A DNA stretch of 64,000 bases from Leptolyngbya sp. FACHB-321 (GTDB lineage: Bacteria; Cyanobacteriota; Cyanobacteriia; Leptolyngbyales; Leptolyngbyaceae): contig NZ_JACJPI010000064.1 of NCBI RefSeq assembly GCF_014695975.1, positions 124,001 through 188,000 of the forward strand. Reading direction: 5' to 3'. Positions 36,852-46,989 of this stretch are shown one piece after another. The first letter of the stretch is position 1. Every line of letters begins with the position of its first letter. Under the pieces are notes generated by a model, which did no database searches, had not been told where the DNA came from, and worked only from the letters and a program-made list of their open reading frames with translations. A program made the position numbers and the translations under genes.

Positions 36852-39500
36852 ATGGTTGCCAATCCTACCCCTCGCAGCGCTACATTCAAAAGCTATCAGC
36901 AAGACTTCCACAAAGCCCTTGAAGACGAAATCAAGGCTTTGCGGAGTGCTGGTGGATCGATGACTCCCATTACCGATGGCCACTATCTTGGCAGGCGCAA
37001 TAGTGAACACCTCTATTCGTTCACTACTGACACCGAAATTCGCTTCCCTGAAGATGCGCCCATCGACGTGCATTATCAGAAGACCAAGTACCCAGGCACC
37101 CTAGTCTCTGTGGAGGGCTTTGACCTGCTTGTGGCCTTAGAAGATGACATCGGCGATGACATCAAAAAAGCCAAGCTCAACACTGAACCCTGGTTTTTGC
37201 TCAAAGCCCTGCAAGAACGACTTGCAACCGCTAACGTCAGCACTATAGCGAACCGTCACCTAGCCGAGTCCCTGCTGATTGCCAGCCCCAAGGCTGCCCG
37301 CACTAGCAATGAACAGTTCAGTCAGTTTGCCCCCCGCATTCAGTCAGAAACCGGACTAAATCTTCACTACAACATCCATCAGGCAGCGGCTGTCACCCAT
37401 ATTCTCCAGCATCCAGTGAGCTTTATCTGGGGACCGCCGGGTACGGGTAAAACCAGCACGCTGGGCCTAGCAGTCGCGTCTCTAGTTCACTCGGGTCAGT
37501 CCGTTCTCGTCTTGGCCCACAGCAACGCCGCCGTCGATACTGCGATGAAGAGCGTGGCCAAGTATCTATGCCAGTCCAGCTACTATCGAGAAGGGATGGT
37601 GCTACGCTTCGGTATCCCTTCCCCTGACATCTATCGGCAATACCCGATGCTGAATGCTCGCGGCATTGTCAGACAGCAGCACCCCCAACTGATTGAGCAA
37701 ATCGAAACGCTGGAGAAACAGCGCGAACACCTTACGAAAGAATCCCGTGCCTCTGGTTTAAGCACCCTTATCAAAAACCAGCTTAAAGATCAGCTCGCCC
37801 AGATTCGCAAGCAGCTACAGCCTCTCAAAAAGCAGTTACGTGAGTACCAATCGGTTCTCGTTGCGAAGGGCATGGTGGTAGGTTGCACGTTATCGAAGGC
37901 AACGATCGCCAAAGAGATCTTCGAGCGCCAGTTTGATGCCGTCATCATTGATGAAGCCAGTATGGCCTACATTCCTCACTGTACTTACGGCGCGACCCTG
38001 GCCAAAAAACGTATTGCTATCTTTGGCGATTTTCGTCAGCTTGCCCCTGTCTCTCAAGCTAAAACCAGCAATGCCGAAGAGTTTCTCCAGCGCGACATTT
38101 TTGACGAAGCGGGCATTATCGATAGCGTTAGCCGTGGCACTCCAGATGACCGTTTGGTACTGCTTAAGACCCAGTACCGGATGCATCCTTCCATTTCTGC
38201 CATCCCCAATGAACTGTTTTATAAAAATCAGTTAGAGGATGGAGAAGGGGTGAGAGAACGGACTGAGGCGATCGTTCATGCTGCTCCTAACCTGGGTCAA
38301 TCCATCGTCTTTTATGACCTCAGCCGCGCCTCAGCGTTTTGTTTTAGTGAAGATCACCGCAGCCGCTTCAATCTGATTTCGGCCCTCATCGCCGCAGACA
38401 TCACATACCAGGCTCAAATTGCTGGCACTCAAAGTATTGGCCTTATTACCCCATACAGCGCTCAGGCCCGCCTAATACACCGCATCCTCAGAGAAACTGG
38501 TCAAAAAAACGTCAAAGCCGCGACGGTTCATCGCTTTCAGGGTTCTGAGCAAAATGTGATTGTCTTCGACGCCGTTGACAGCCATCAGATGAAAAAAGCA
38601 AGCAAGCTGTTGGTCGGTGGTTCCCAGAGTACCGCCGCACGTCTTGCCAACGTAGCCATCAGTCGAGCAGAGGGTAAGTTCATTGGTCTTTTTAATGACG
38701 ATTTTCTGAAAGTTAAGCTTGACTCATTCAACATCTTCCGCAAATTTATTGACCGACTACGTAGCCGAGCCGAAGTCCGTCCCTTGAGCTTTACGGGCGC
38801 TCCCAATACAGAGCTTTGGACTTTTACACTACCAAATGTCAAAGTTTACCCCAATGCTAAGGCAGCCCAAGCAGATATCCATGCCGACCTCAAGGCTGCT
38901 GCAAAATCAGTTGCTATTGACTGGCCGATACAGCTCAAGCCCAGCCAACACTTTTACTTAAACGTCGATCGAGGTTTACAAGTATTTGCTCGTGGCCCGG
39001 AAGCAGAAGCAATCACAGGGAAAATCTCAAACAGACGGGTGTGGCGCAACGACTCTTTTAGCGACATGGGTATCGTTGGTCTTGACGGGCAGGTTTTGTG
39101 GGTTTATACCAACCCTAGAGCAGAAGCACCTGTTTTCAAGGTGGCTTTACCCGAAACGGTTACACTTTTGTACGACTTCCTAGAACTTGTTCCAGACGGT
39201 GCTGGCCCTGCTCCTAAACCCATTGAGGACACATTTGGTTCTTGTGAGCTTTGTAACTCGCCTCTATGGCCTCAAATAAATGACTATGGACAGCCTCGTA
39301 TTATCTGTCCAAAACATCCTTACCAAGGTAGAAACTTCAATACCACAGACGCCACTCAATATGCTCAGATGATGAACCGTGTTTGCAACATTTGCCGTTC
39401 TGCTTTCAAAGGGGTACGTAGTGCCTCAAACGGCAGCATTTTCCTAGCCTGTAGCGCCGCTGGTTGTAAGGGGAAAGCCAGCCTCAGGGACTTGATTTGA
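36852..39500 (+). CDS. Superfamily 1 helicase (Upf1/DNA2-like) with zinc fingers
   Basis: 882 residues. N-terminal beta-barrel-like region, then an SF1B core: Walker A WGPPGTGKTSTLG (about 192-204), DEAS box VIIDEASMAY (about 364-373), motif III GDFRQLAPV, motif IV/V TPYSAQARLI, TVHRFQGSEQNVIVFD and motif VI VAISRAEGKFIGLF. The C-terminus has two CxxC-type clusters (CELCNSPLW with CPKHP, and CNICRSAF with CSAAGC), likely zinc-binding. It follows the DUF262 nuclease by 96 bases, so the two may form a nuclease-helicase pair. Not a core DISARM gene. Confidence 0.8.
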   Translation: MVANPTPRSATFKSYQQDFHKALEDEIKALRSAGGSMTPITDGHYLGRRNSEHLYSFTTDTEIRFPEDAPIDVHYQKTKYPGTLVSVEGFDLLVALEDDIGDDIKKAKLNTEPWFLLKALQERLATANVSTIANRHLAESLLIASPKAARTSNEQFSQFAPRIQSETGLNLHYNIHQAAAVTHILQHPVSFIWGPPGTGKTSTLGLAVASLVHSGQSVLVLAHSNAAVDTAMKSVAKYLCQSSYYREGMVLRFGIPSPDIYRQYPMLNARGIVRQQHPQLIEQIETLEKQREHLTKESRASGLSTLIKNQLKDQLAQIRKQLQPLKKQLREYQSVLVAKGMVVGCTLSKATIAKEIFERQFDAVIIDEASMAYIPHCTYGATLAKKRIAIFGDFRQLAPVSQAKTSNAEEFLQRDIFDEAGIIDSVSRGTPDDRLVLLKTQYRMHPSISAIPNELFYKNQLEDGEGVRERTEAIVHAAPNLGQSIVFYDLSRASAFCFSEDHRSRFNLISALIAADITYQAQIAGTQSIGLITPYSAQARLIHRILRETGQKNVKAATVHRFQGSEQNVIVFDAVDSHQMKKASKLLVGGSQSTAARLANVAISRAEGKFIGLFNDDFLKVKLDSFNIFRKFIDRLRSRAEVRPLSFTGAPNTELWTFTLPNVKVYPNAKAAQADIHADLKAAAKSVAIDWPIQLKPSQHFYLNVDRGLQVFARGPEAEAITGKISNRRVWRNDSFSDMGIVGLDGQVLWVYTNPRAEAPVFKVALPETVTLLYDFLELVPDGAGPAPKPIEDTFGSCELCNSPLWPQINDYGQPRIICPKHPYQGRNFNTTDATQYAQMMNRVCNICRSAFKGVRSASNGSIFLACSAAGCKGKASLRDLI

Positions 39501-39613
39501 TCAGTCCATACCTAAAGCGGTTACTATCCCGTGCCCCTAAACCTTCTAAAACAAACTCATAACTCGATTCGTTAGGGCTATGAAAAGATCACTGTTATTG
39601 AGGAAAGCACCCC

Positions 39614-40051
39614 GTGAACACATCTGCCAAAATTCGCTCTACTCTGGTTGATGCCCTTCAATCCAACCTGATTGAACCCACTGATCAAAACCTTCAGCGT
39701 TATCAGCGTGAAACCAATGGCATAAGCTACTGGCACACCGCCGATTTCTTCTATTACGACAAAGCTTTAGAAGTATGTCTTTCAGATTTATTTGATACCT
39801 ACACAGATCTGCTTTTTGAGTCAGATGATGTCGATGAGGATACGGTGCTTCGCAGAGTCAATTTCCAAATGGGTAGGCTTCTTATTCAAACAGCTAGAGA
39901 AAAAGGCATTGCCCCTCAAGCTTTGCGCAACCAGTTGAACAATTTTGCGACTGTCATCTGGACTCCCATTTGCATCTGGCATAAAAACCTATCCGGCGAA
40001 ATGAGCTATGCCCTTATGAGCAGTCTGCCAACCGCGCAAGCCGCTCTCTGA
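39614..40051 (+). CDS. Unknown protein sharing the DrmA N-terminal leader
   Basis: 145 residues from a GTG start with AGGAAA about 9 bases upstream. The first 20 residues (TSAKIRSTLVDALQSNLIEP) closely match the DrmA start encoded at 40795 (TTAAAIRATLVDALQIDLVG), and the DNA is similar as well. The rest (YYDKALEVCLSDLFDTYTDL) is acidic, helical and unlike DrmA. It may dock onto the same partner as DrmA or be a regulator. No known domain. Confidence 0.6.
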   Translation: MNTSAKIRSTLVDALQSNLIEPTDQNLQRYQRETNGISYWHTADFFYYDKALEVCLSDLFDTYTDLLFESDDVDEDTVLRRVNFQMGRLLIQTAREKGIAPQALRNQLNNFATVIWTPICIWHKNLSGEMSYALMSSLPTAQAAL

Positions 40052-40112
40052 CTTTGCTTGCCATCCCTCTGGCATACACTAGACGCAGGTGAACCTTAGC
40101 CAGGAGCCAGTT

Positions 40113-40700
40113 ATGACTACCACCACCCAAAAGCTCAGCTTCGAGGACTACCTTGCTTACAGCGACGGCACTGACACCCGCTACGAACTCATCGACGGAG
40201 CACTCGTCCCTATGAGCTTAGGTACTGGCAAGCATGGAGCCATCATTAGCTTCCTGACACGGCAGTTTGAGGACACCATTACCCAAACTGAGCAGCCCTG
40301 GGTGGCGTTACCCGCTTTGGTGGGCATTCGCTCCCCACGCGGTAGACGTTGGGATACCTCCCGCATTCCTGACGTAACGGTTCTGCCTTTGGCGCAGTGG
40401 GAAGCGATGGAAAACCGAGAAGCCGTGATTGACTTCAATGAGCCGCCACCGCTTCTGGTGGTTGAAGTCATTAGCCCTTCAACCCAAGCCGATGACTATC
40501 GCTCCAAACGCTCCGAATATGGACTCTTGGAAATCCCTGAATATTGGATTGTCGATCCCCTGGAAAACAAAGTAGCCATTTGCCTCCTCGATCACGAGTT
40601 TTATGACCTGAGTGAATTTCATGGCGAAACTTTGATTCAGTCTCCTACTTTGCCAGTCTTGAAGCTAACTGCCGCTCAAATTTTGGCAGGCAAACTATAA
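40113..40700 (+). CDS. Uma2-family PD-(D/E)XK endonuclease
   Basis: 195 residues, typical for Uma2 (DUF820), a family expanded in cyanobacteria. Nuclease-fold motifs: YELIDGALVPM near the N-terminus, PDVTVLPL in the middle, and LLVVEVISPSTQADDY (E in VEVIS, about 118) then WIVDPLENKV. The start at 40113 has AGGAG 9 bases upstream. The function of the family is unsettled; many copies lie near mobile DNA. It stands between the leader protein and drmA with short gaps. Confidence 0.85.
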   Translation: MTTTTQKLSFEDYLAYSDGTDTRYELIDGALVPMSLGTGKHGAIISFLTRQFEDTITQTEQPWVALPALVGIRSPRGRRWDTSRIPDVTVLPLAQWEAMENREAVIDFNEPPPLLVVEVISPSTQADDYRSKRSEYGLLEIPEYWIVDPLENKVAICLLDHEFYDLSEFHGETLIQSPTLPVLKLTAAQILAGKL

Positions 40701-40794
40701 CCGGCACGTCCACTTATCCTCTCTTGCCTCACCTTCAGCTTTGTTGAGACGACATCTTACCGCGTTAGCCTACCCCATAACTAAGGTTGCTCCT

Positions 40795-43700
40795 GTGCCC
40801 ACAACCGCCGCTGCCATTCGCGCCACTCTGGTCGATGCCCTACAAATTGACCTCGTGGGACCCACACCAACAGACTCAGAACATGCTGAGGAAGTGTTAA
40901 CCCAGGCTCCCTCTAAGTGGTATCTCACCGGGTTTCTGGCTCCTTTCGGTGCGAAACCAGACGATCGCTCGGATGATGAAGGTGATGCTGGCTTGGAGGA
41001 AGTCGGCGAAAGTGAAACTGGTGAAGATAGCCAGACCCCAGAAAAAGCGCCGGCTCGGAAGGCTTTATTCCCCGCGTCAATGGGGCTGAGCTTTCTCATC
41101 ACTCCACGAACAAAAGAGCTAAAAGCCACTGTTAGTTGGGGCGACTATATTCCCATTGCACTGGAGGAAGAAAGCCCGGACGTCCAGGAATCAGACGACA
41201 AGAAGAAACAAAAGTCGATCAGCTGGCAGCGGATTCCCCAAGCTACCGCTTTCAGCGTCCCAATTGAACCGACCGCAGATGCTTTTGAAATCGATATCCC
41301 TGGTGGAAGTGGGTTAACCCTCGTCGTCAATTGTCGTCCGGTTCATGACCACCGGTTTGAGGCTGGTACGCTTTCAGTGTCTACCTTTCTGGTGAACTAT
41401 CGCCAGATGCAATTTAGCGAGAAAGATACGACCTTTGCTTTTCAAACCTGCCTGACGGTGCACTGTAAAGAAGGCTTTGTGCCACGTTCAGATCTTCGGG
41501 GGGTGGATAGCGATGATTGGGATGAAGCAGTTGCCAGCCTCCAGTATCGTCATGACTATGAGTTTGCGGTCGGTCATAACGTTTCAGCAATTGCTCACGT
41601 AGATGCAGATAATAGCCAGGGCGCAAAGCCATCGCTTTGCACTCAGGTGTGTACGACCTGGATTCCCACTGCCAGCGTACCCAGGGTGATTGCAGCAACC
41701 ATTCAAGATGTAAAGCTGGGTATGGAAGCCTTAGCTACGGCAGCAAGTGCTGATGCCATGCGACAGATGCTTAACCCAATGGTGACAGCATATCGCACCT
41801 GGATCGCGGCGCAACTCAACACTCCAATTGACCCGCCTGAGGCGGGTAGAGTAGCCCAAGATTTGCTGAACCGTGCCAATCGCGCCTGCACTCGTATCGA
41901 AGCAGGACTTCAAGCCCTGGATGACCCGCAGGTGTTAGAAGCCTTTCAGATCGCCAATCGAGTAGTAGCGATCGCCCGACGGCGACAGCTCAGTCAGGAT
42001 CAAGGTCAACCACCCGCTAGCTTCAAACCACCCGAGTGGCGTCCCTTCCAACTAGCCTTTATACTGCTCAACCTGGTGAGTATCGCTCAGCCTGACCATC
42101 CGGAGCGAAACATTGTTGATCTGCTGTTCTTTCCCACGGGCGGCGGGAAGACAGAGGCATACCTGGGGCTGGCAGCCTTTACGTTAGTCCTGCGCCGACT
42201 TAAAGATCCGAGCCTCCAATCGGCTGGAATGAGTGTGCTAATGCGCTATACCCTGCGCTTACTCACACTGGACCAGCTAGAGCGAGCCTCCCGCCTAATT
42301 TGTGCCCTGGAGTTAGAACGGCAGCAAAACCCAACAAAGTTAGGCCAGTGGCCCTTTGAGATTGGTCTTTGGGTCGGACAAAGCGCTACTCCTAACCGAA
42401 TGGGTAAACGGGGTGATAAAGATGAATACTCTGCCCGTGAACGCACCATTGCCTTCAAGCGGGATAGCAACAGCAAACCGTCCCCCATCCCTTTAGAACG
42501 TTGTCCCTGGTGTGGAGAAAAGTTTTCCACGAATTCTTTTCAACTTCATCCGACAGAAGAAGCTCCGAAAAAGTTAACGGTGGTCTGTGTCAATCGAGAC
42601 TGTGACTTCCGCAGTCGCAATCCGCTACCGATCCTAGCTGTTGATGAGACGATCTATCGGCGTTTACCCTGCTTCATGATTGCAACGGTCGACAAGTTTG
42701 CAGCCTTACCTTGGGTGGGACAAACCGGAGCGCTCTTTGGGCGCGTCACTCACTATAACGACGGTGAAGGATTTTACAGTGCTGGTGACGCCACGATCGC
42801 AGGCAGACCCTTAGCAGGCTACTTGCCACCACCTGATCTGGTCATACAGGATGAATTGCACCTTATTTCCGGCCCACTGGGTACGATGGTCGGGCTGTAT
42901 GAAACGGCGATCGATACACTTTGCTCCCATTCCCATACCGGCAAACTGATTCGTCCCAAAATTATTGCGTCAACCGCAACAGTGCGCCGAGCCAGCCGTC
43001 AGATTCAAGCGCTTTTTGGGCGTAGCCATGTCGATATTTTTCCACCCCCCAGTGCTGATCGACATGATTCCTTCTTTGCTAAAACGGCTTTTGATGTGCC
43101 TGGACGGCTCTATCTCGGTGTCGCAGCCCAGGGGCGCAGTCTGAAAGTTGTTCTCCTCAGAACTTACCTAGCCTTGCTAGCAGCAGCTTACAAGCAATAT
43201 GAAGCGCAGGGCAGCACACGCAACGCAAACAATCCGGCTGACCCCTATATGACACTATTAGGGTACTTCAACTCCTTGCGTGAACTGGGAGGAAGCCGTC
43301 GTATTGTCGAGGATGAAGTCAGTTCCCGCCTGGCTAAGTACAGCGATCGCTTGCGACAGGGAGAGTTAAGCGGCCCCTTCTTGAGCCGTAAGATCGACGA
43401 TGAGCCAGAAGAACTGACGTCGCGGGTCAGTACTAATAAGGTGGCAAACACGAAACGTCGGTTAGCACTGCCGTTTCATGAGAAAGAACGGGTCGATGTC
43501 GCTCTCGCAACCAACATGATTTCAGTCGGTTTAGACATTGTGCGTCTCGGCTTGATGGTTGTCTTGGGGCAGCCAAAGACGGCAGCTGAGTACATTCAGG
43601 CAACGAGCCGCGTTGGTCGAGAGGCTGAGAAGCCCGGTTTAGTGGTCACGTTACTTAATGTTCATCGTCCCCGCGATCGCTCTCACTACGAACGCTTTCA

Positions 43701-44217
43701 AAGCTGGCATAACAGCTTTTACCGGGCTGTTGAAGCAACGAGTGTGACGCCCTTTTCACCACGAGCACTCGATCGAGGCTTAGCAGGCATCACCGTGGCT
43801 TTAGCTCGCTTAATCATTCCTGAAATGACACCTGCCTTGGGCGCTTCGCACGTCGGTAGCCAACGCCAAGCCCTCAATGCCGTAGTAGAAACGATTGCGT
43901 GCCGAGCCGAAGCCCACAGCCCTGACCTAGATGCAACTGCATCCAGTGCTCTTCGGCAACAAGTAAGAGCACAAGTGCTTGACTTATTTGATACCTGGCA
44001 GCGGCTGGCTGACCGGGACAAGCGGTTGCAATACCAGAAGGAAACGGATCTGGCACCGCCGTTGTTACTGGATGCACTGAGTCCAGATGCTGCTAAGGAG
44101 CCGCTGGAACGGCAAAAATTTAAGGCTTACCGCAGTTTGCGCGATGTAGAAGCAACCGTCAATCTCTGGATTCGAGACCCTTACAGCATGGACAACGTGG
44201 AGGACGAAGGCACATGA
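40795..44217 (+). CDS. drmA: DISARM helicase DrmA
   Basis: About 1140 residues from GTG 40795 (an in-frame TTG at 40741 is possible; I prefer GTG by analogy with the leader protein's start). SF2 helicase: Walker A FFPTGGGKTEAYLG (about 445-458), a DELH box IQDELHLISGPLG (about 683-695), STATVRRA as motif III and motif VI EYIQATSRVGREAEK (about 930-945). A CxxC pair (CPWCGEKF and CVNRDC, about 568-605) forms a zinc ribbon between lobes. DrmA and DrmB make the core DISARM complex that loads on DNA with 5' overhangs. The stop overlaps drmB by 4 bases. Confidence 0.9.
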   Translation: MPTTAAAIRATLVDALQIDLVGPTPTDSEHAEEVLTQAPSKWYLTGFLAPFGAKPDDRSDDEGDAGLEEVGESETGEDSQTPEKAPARKALFPASMGLSFLITPRTKELKATVSWGDYIPIALEEESPDVQESDDKKKQKSISWQRIPQATAFSVPIEPTADAFEIDIPGGSGLTLVVNCRPVHDHRFEAGTLSVSTFLVNYRQMQFSEKDTTFAFQTCLTVHCKEGFVPRSDLRGVDSDDWDEAVASLQYRHDYEFAVGHNVSAIAHVDADNSQGAKPSLCTQVCTTWIPTASVPRVIAATIQDVKLGMEALATAASADAMRQMLNPMVTAYRTWIAAQLNTPIDPPEAGRVAQDLLNRANRACTRIEAGLQALDDPQVLEAFQIANRVVAIARRRQLSQDQGQPPASFKPPEWRPFQLAFILLNLVSIAQPDHPERNIVDLLFFPTGGGKTEAYLGLAAFTLVLRRLKDPSLQSAGMSVLMRYTLRLLTLDQLERASRLICALELERQQNPTKLGQWPFEIGLWVGQSATPNRMGKRGDKDEYSARERTIAFKRDSNSKPSPIPLERCPWCGEKFSTNSFQLHPTEEAPKKLTVVCVNRDCDFRSRNPLPILAVDETIYRRLPCFMIATVDKFAALPWVGQTGALFGRVTHYNDGEGFYSAGDATIAGRPLAGYLPPPDLVIQDELHLISGPLGTMVGLYETAIDTLCSHSHTGKLIRPKIIASTATVRRASRQIQALFGRSHVDIFPPPSADRHDSFFAKTAFDVPGRLYLGVAAQGRSLKVVLLRTYLALLAAAYKQYEAQGSTRNANNPADPYMTLLGYFNSLRELGGSRRIVEDEVSSRLAKYSDRLRQGELSGPFLSRKIDDEPEELTSRVSTNKVANTKRRLALPFHEKERVDVALATNMISVGLDIVRLGLMVVLGQPKTAAEYIQATSRVGREAEKPGLVVTLLNVHRPRDRSHYERFQSWHNSFYRAVEATSVTPFSPRALDRGLAGITVALARLIIPEMTPALGASHVGSQRQALNAVVETIACRAEAHSPDLDATASSALRQQVRAQVLDLFDTWQRLADRDKRLQYQKETDLAPPLLLDALSPDAAKEPLERQKFKAYRSLRDVEATVNLWIRDPYSMDNVEDEGT

Positions 44218-46115
44218 ATGGCAAGAAACGCAAAGCCAAACCGAGCGGTGAGTTACGGCAGAGTCAGGTGCTAACAACCTTTGGTCCCGGTTCTATGGTT
44301 GATCTACCAGCACGCTCAGTGATTATTTCGGGGTTAACCTACTGGAAAGGCGACCGCCAGTTTATTCGGGAAGACCGGCTGCGGTATAAGGTTTCAAAAA
44401 GCTTGCAGCTGCCAGATGGTCATGATATTCAGCTCTATACCCCGCCCCAACAATCTAATGACCCACAGGTGGCTATCACTGGCATTGATGCCTTCGTTTT
44501 TCCGACTTGGTTTCTGGCCCAAGTAGACAAGACCTTTGAAAGTAACGGGAAAGTCTACCGCACTCGTCCCTTAGTGACTTGGAGTGCTGTTAAGGGGGGC
44601 TTAAAATTTGAAGGGAAGTCAGTGCAATCAGTGCCAGTCCGGTTTGTGCAGGCCTGTACAAATGGACATCTGAGTGATATCAATTGGTACGCCTTCGTCC
44701 ACGAGGACTTCAATACGACTCACCGTGGGCAACTCTGGTTAGATGAAGGTGGCTCCGGCAATGACTTTGAAGAAATTTTCGTGCGCTGTGAGCAGACTGG
44801 TAAGCGCCGTCCGCTTGCTCAGGCGAAACAAAACGAATCCAAAGTGCTTGGTCTCTGCGAAGGCTATCGTCCCTGGCTTGGTTCACGCGGCAAGGAAAAT
44901 TGTAGGGGTCACAAAATTAACAAGGCTGGTGAGATTGTTGCTACCGACCAACCGGAGTACAGTCGCTTGCTGGTGCGATCAGCTAGCAACGCCTACTTCA
45001 CGCAAATCCTCAGCGTCATTTCGATGCCCGACCAAGATGCTGAACTCAAACAAGCGGTTGATCGCTTTTATGAAGAGGATTTACAGTACGCCGATGATTT
45101 GTCCGATATCCAGAAAGAACTCAAAAAGCCAAAATTTGCCGAGCTGGCAGGGTTTGGAGCCGATGTCGTTTGGGCAGAAATCCAGCGTCGTAAGAGTGGG
45201 CTAACAGCTCCTGAAAAGAGCATTAAGCAGGTAGAGTTAGAAGCTTTACTGACCTGTCCTGAGGAAAGGGGCAAAGAAGCACCTGCTGACGACAAAGTGT
45301 TTCAAGGCTATACGCGTCGGCTCGATACCCTTGAGCCAAAATGGCAATCAACCATTGACCGCATTGTGCTCGTGCACCGCTTACGAGAGGTTGTGGCACT
45401 CATCGGTTTTACTCGTTTTGAAGCCGCCATGCCCAACATTGAAGGGGAAATTGATGACCTGGCTATCAACATTCGCAGGGCAGACCTCGACTTTGAACCG
45501 CAATGGGTTCCAGCAGTGGAGAATTTGGGGGAAGGGGTTTTTATTAGTATCAAGAAAGACGCCATTGAGCAATGGCTCAAGCGTCCCGAGGTGCAAGTTC
45601 GGGCTGAGCATTTAGAACAGGGGTTCTATAAGTGGCTAGATAGTAGAGGTATCCCTCGTGATAAAGCACGCTTTCCCGGTGCCGCCTATATCATGCTACA
45701 TTCTCTTTCCCATTTGTTGATTACCGCAGTGTCACTCGATTGTGGTTATGCATCTAGTGCCATTCGTGAACGGATCTATGCCTTTGATGATATCGGTTAC
45801 GGCATTTTGCTGCACACAGGCACCTCTGGTTCCGAAGGTACCTTAGGTGGATTGGTCGAGGTTGGCAGACACATTGAGTATCATCTGAGCAAAGCCCTAG
45901 AATATGGGCGGTTATGCTCCAACGATCCGGTTTGCGCTCAACATCGACCAGATGATCAACAGGAAGATCGCTTCTTACATGGTGCAGCCTGTCACGGGTG
46001 CTTATTGATTGCAGAGACATCTTGCGAACGCCGTAATGAAATGTTAGATCGGGCGTTAGTGGTCAACACAGTTGCAGGACTAGGGGCGGCATTCTTCCCT
46101 GAGGCATTGCAATGA
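44214..46115 (+). CDS. drmB: DISARM protein DrmB (DUF1998)
   Basis: 633 residues. N-terminus RQSQVLTTFGPGSMVDLPA is typical of DrmB. The C-terminal DUF1998 domain has HSLSHLLITAVSLDCGY, GILLHTGTSGSEGTLGGLV and cysteines in CSNDPVC and CHGCLLIAETSC (about 590-605) that probably bind zinc. DrmB partners DrmA in the DNA-binding core complex. It overlaps drmA (ATGA) and drmC (4 bases), so the three are translationally coupled. Confidence 0.9.
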   Translation: MNGKKRKAKPSGELRQSQVLTTFGPGSMVDLPARSVIISGLTYWKGDRQFIREDRLRYKVSKSLQLPDGHDIQLYTPPQQSNDPQVAITGIDAFVFPTWFLAQVDKTFESNGKVYRTRPLVTWSAVKGGLKFEGKSVQSVPVRFVQACTNGHLSDINWYAFVHEDFNTTHRGQLWLDEGGSGNDFEEIFVRCEQTGKRRPLAQAKQNESKVLGLCEGYRPWLGSRGKENCRGHKINKAGEIVATDQPEYSRLLVRSASNAYFTQILSVISMPDQDAELKQAVDRFYEEDLQYADDLSDIQKELKKPKFAELAGFGADVVWAEIQRRKSGLTAPEKSIKQVELEALLTCPEERGKEAPADDKVFQGYTRRLDTLEPKWQSTIDRIVLVHRLREVVALIGFTRFEAAMPNIEGEIDDLAINIRRADLDFEPQWVPAVENLGEGVFISIKKDAIEQWLKRPEVQVRAEHLEQGFYKWLDSRGIPRDKARFPGAAYIMLHSLSHLLITAVSLDCGYASSAIRERIYAFDDIGYGILLHTGTSGSEGTLGGLVEVGRHIEYHLSKALEYGRLCSNDPVCAQHRPDDQQEDRFLHGAACHGCLLIAETSCERRNEMLDRALVVNTVAGLGAAFFPEALQ

Positions 46116-46915
46116 TGTCTCCTTTTCAAAGTTTGAGCCGTCCGGCTCTAAGGGATCTGGCTGACGCTTTTGCGCTAGAGCGGCTTAGCTTTCCGGTTTA
46201 TCCCTTTACTCTAGCTGGCTATGTTTCAGAAGATCTGGGACCTGTATTAGCTGTAGAGCTGAACAAGCTACGGCAGCAGGGCATGAGTTCAGCCCATATC
46301 GCTTATATGCTGAAACTGCTTGCCCATGAACGGACTATCGCGCAGCAAAAACAAGAACAGACAGATTTGGTTTGGACAGGACCGGAAGTACTGGGTGCTG
46401 AAAGCAGAGATACGGCTATTGTGGTCCGAGAGTTGTTTAAGAGTGCTCGCCACAGTGTGCTGCTTTCTAGTTTTGCAATCGATCAAGGTTCTAAAGGGCA
46501 TGAACTCTTTCACCCACTGGTAGACCAGATGGCAGCCAACCCTGAATTGAGTGTACGGATGTTTCTAAACGTCAAACGCCATTACAACGATCGAACTCCA
46601 GCCTCTACTTTATTGCGACAATTTTCAGAAAATTTCCGCAGATACGTTTGGCCTGGACAACGGCTGCCAGAAGTTTTTCATGATCCAAGGGCACTCGAAC
46701 TATCTACCCATAGCAATGCTTGCTTACACGCTAAATGTGTCGTTGTCGATGAGGAGCGCGTCTTCATTACCTCAGCCAATTTCACAGAAGCGGCTCATCA
46801 ACGCAACATTGAAGCAGGCGTCCTCCTTTCTAATCGAGTTACGGCAAGAGCCATTCGTTCTCAGTTTGAAATGTTGGTCACTCAAAAGATTCTTCAAAGA
46901 GTACCAGGGCTTTAA
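46112..46915 (+). CDS. drmC: DISARM phospholipase D-like protein DrmC
   Basis: 267 residues with one PLD motif, HAKCVVVDEERVFITSANFT (HxK-x4-D at about 206-213). One motif means it would act as a homodimer, like Nuc/BfiI. DrmC is the auxiliary PLD protein of DISARM, reported as dispensable for protection. It ends the drmABC run; the next 580 bases hold only a pseudogene. Confidence 0.88.
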   Translation: MMSPFQSLSRPALRDLADAFALERLSFPVYPFTLAGYVSEDLGPVLAVELNKLRQQGMSSAHIAYMLKLLAHERTIAQQKQEQTDLVWTGPEVLGAESRDTAIVVRELFKSARHSVLLSSFAIDQGSKGHELFHPLVDQMAANPELSVRMFLNVKRHYNDRTPASTLLRQFSENFRRYVWPGQRLPEVFHDPRALELSTHSNACLHAKCVVVDEERVFITSANFTEAAHQRNIEAGVLLSNRVTARAIRSQFEMLVTQKILQRVPGL

Positions 46916-46989
46916 GCTTCAGCTACGTTTCGCAACAGCTTCAACCCAATGAGTATTTGCTTATCCTGCCGAACAAGGCTGTAGGTCTA

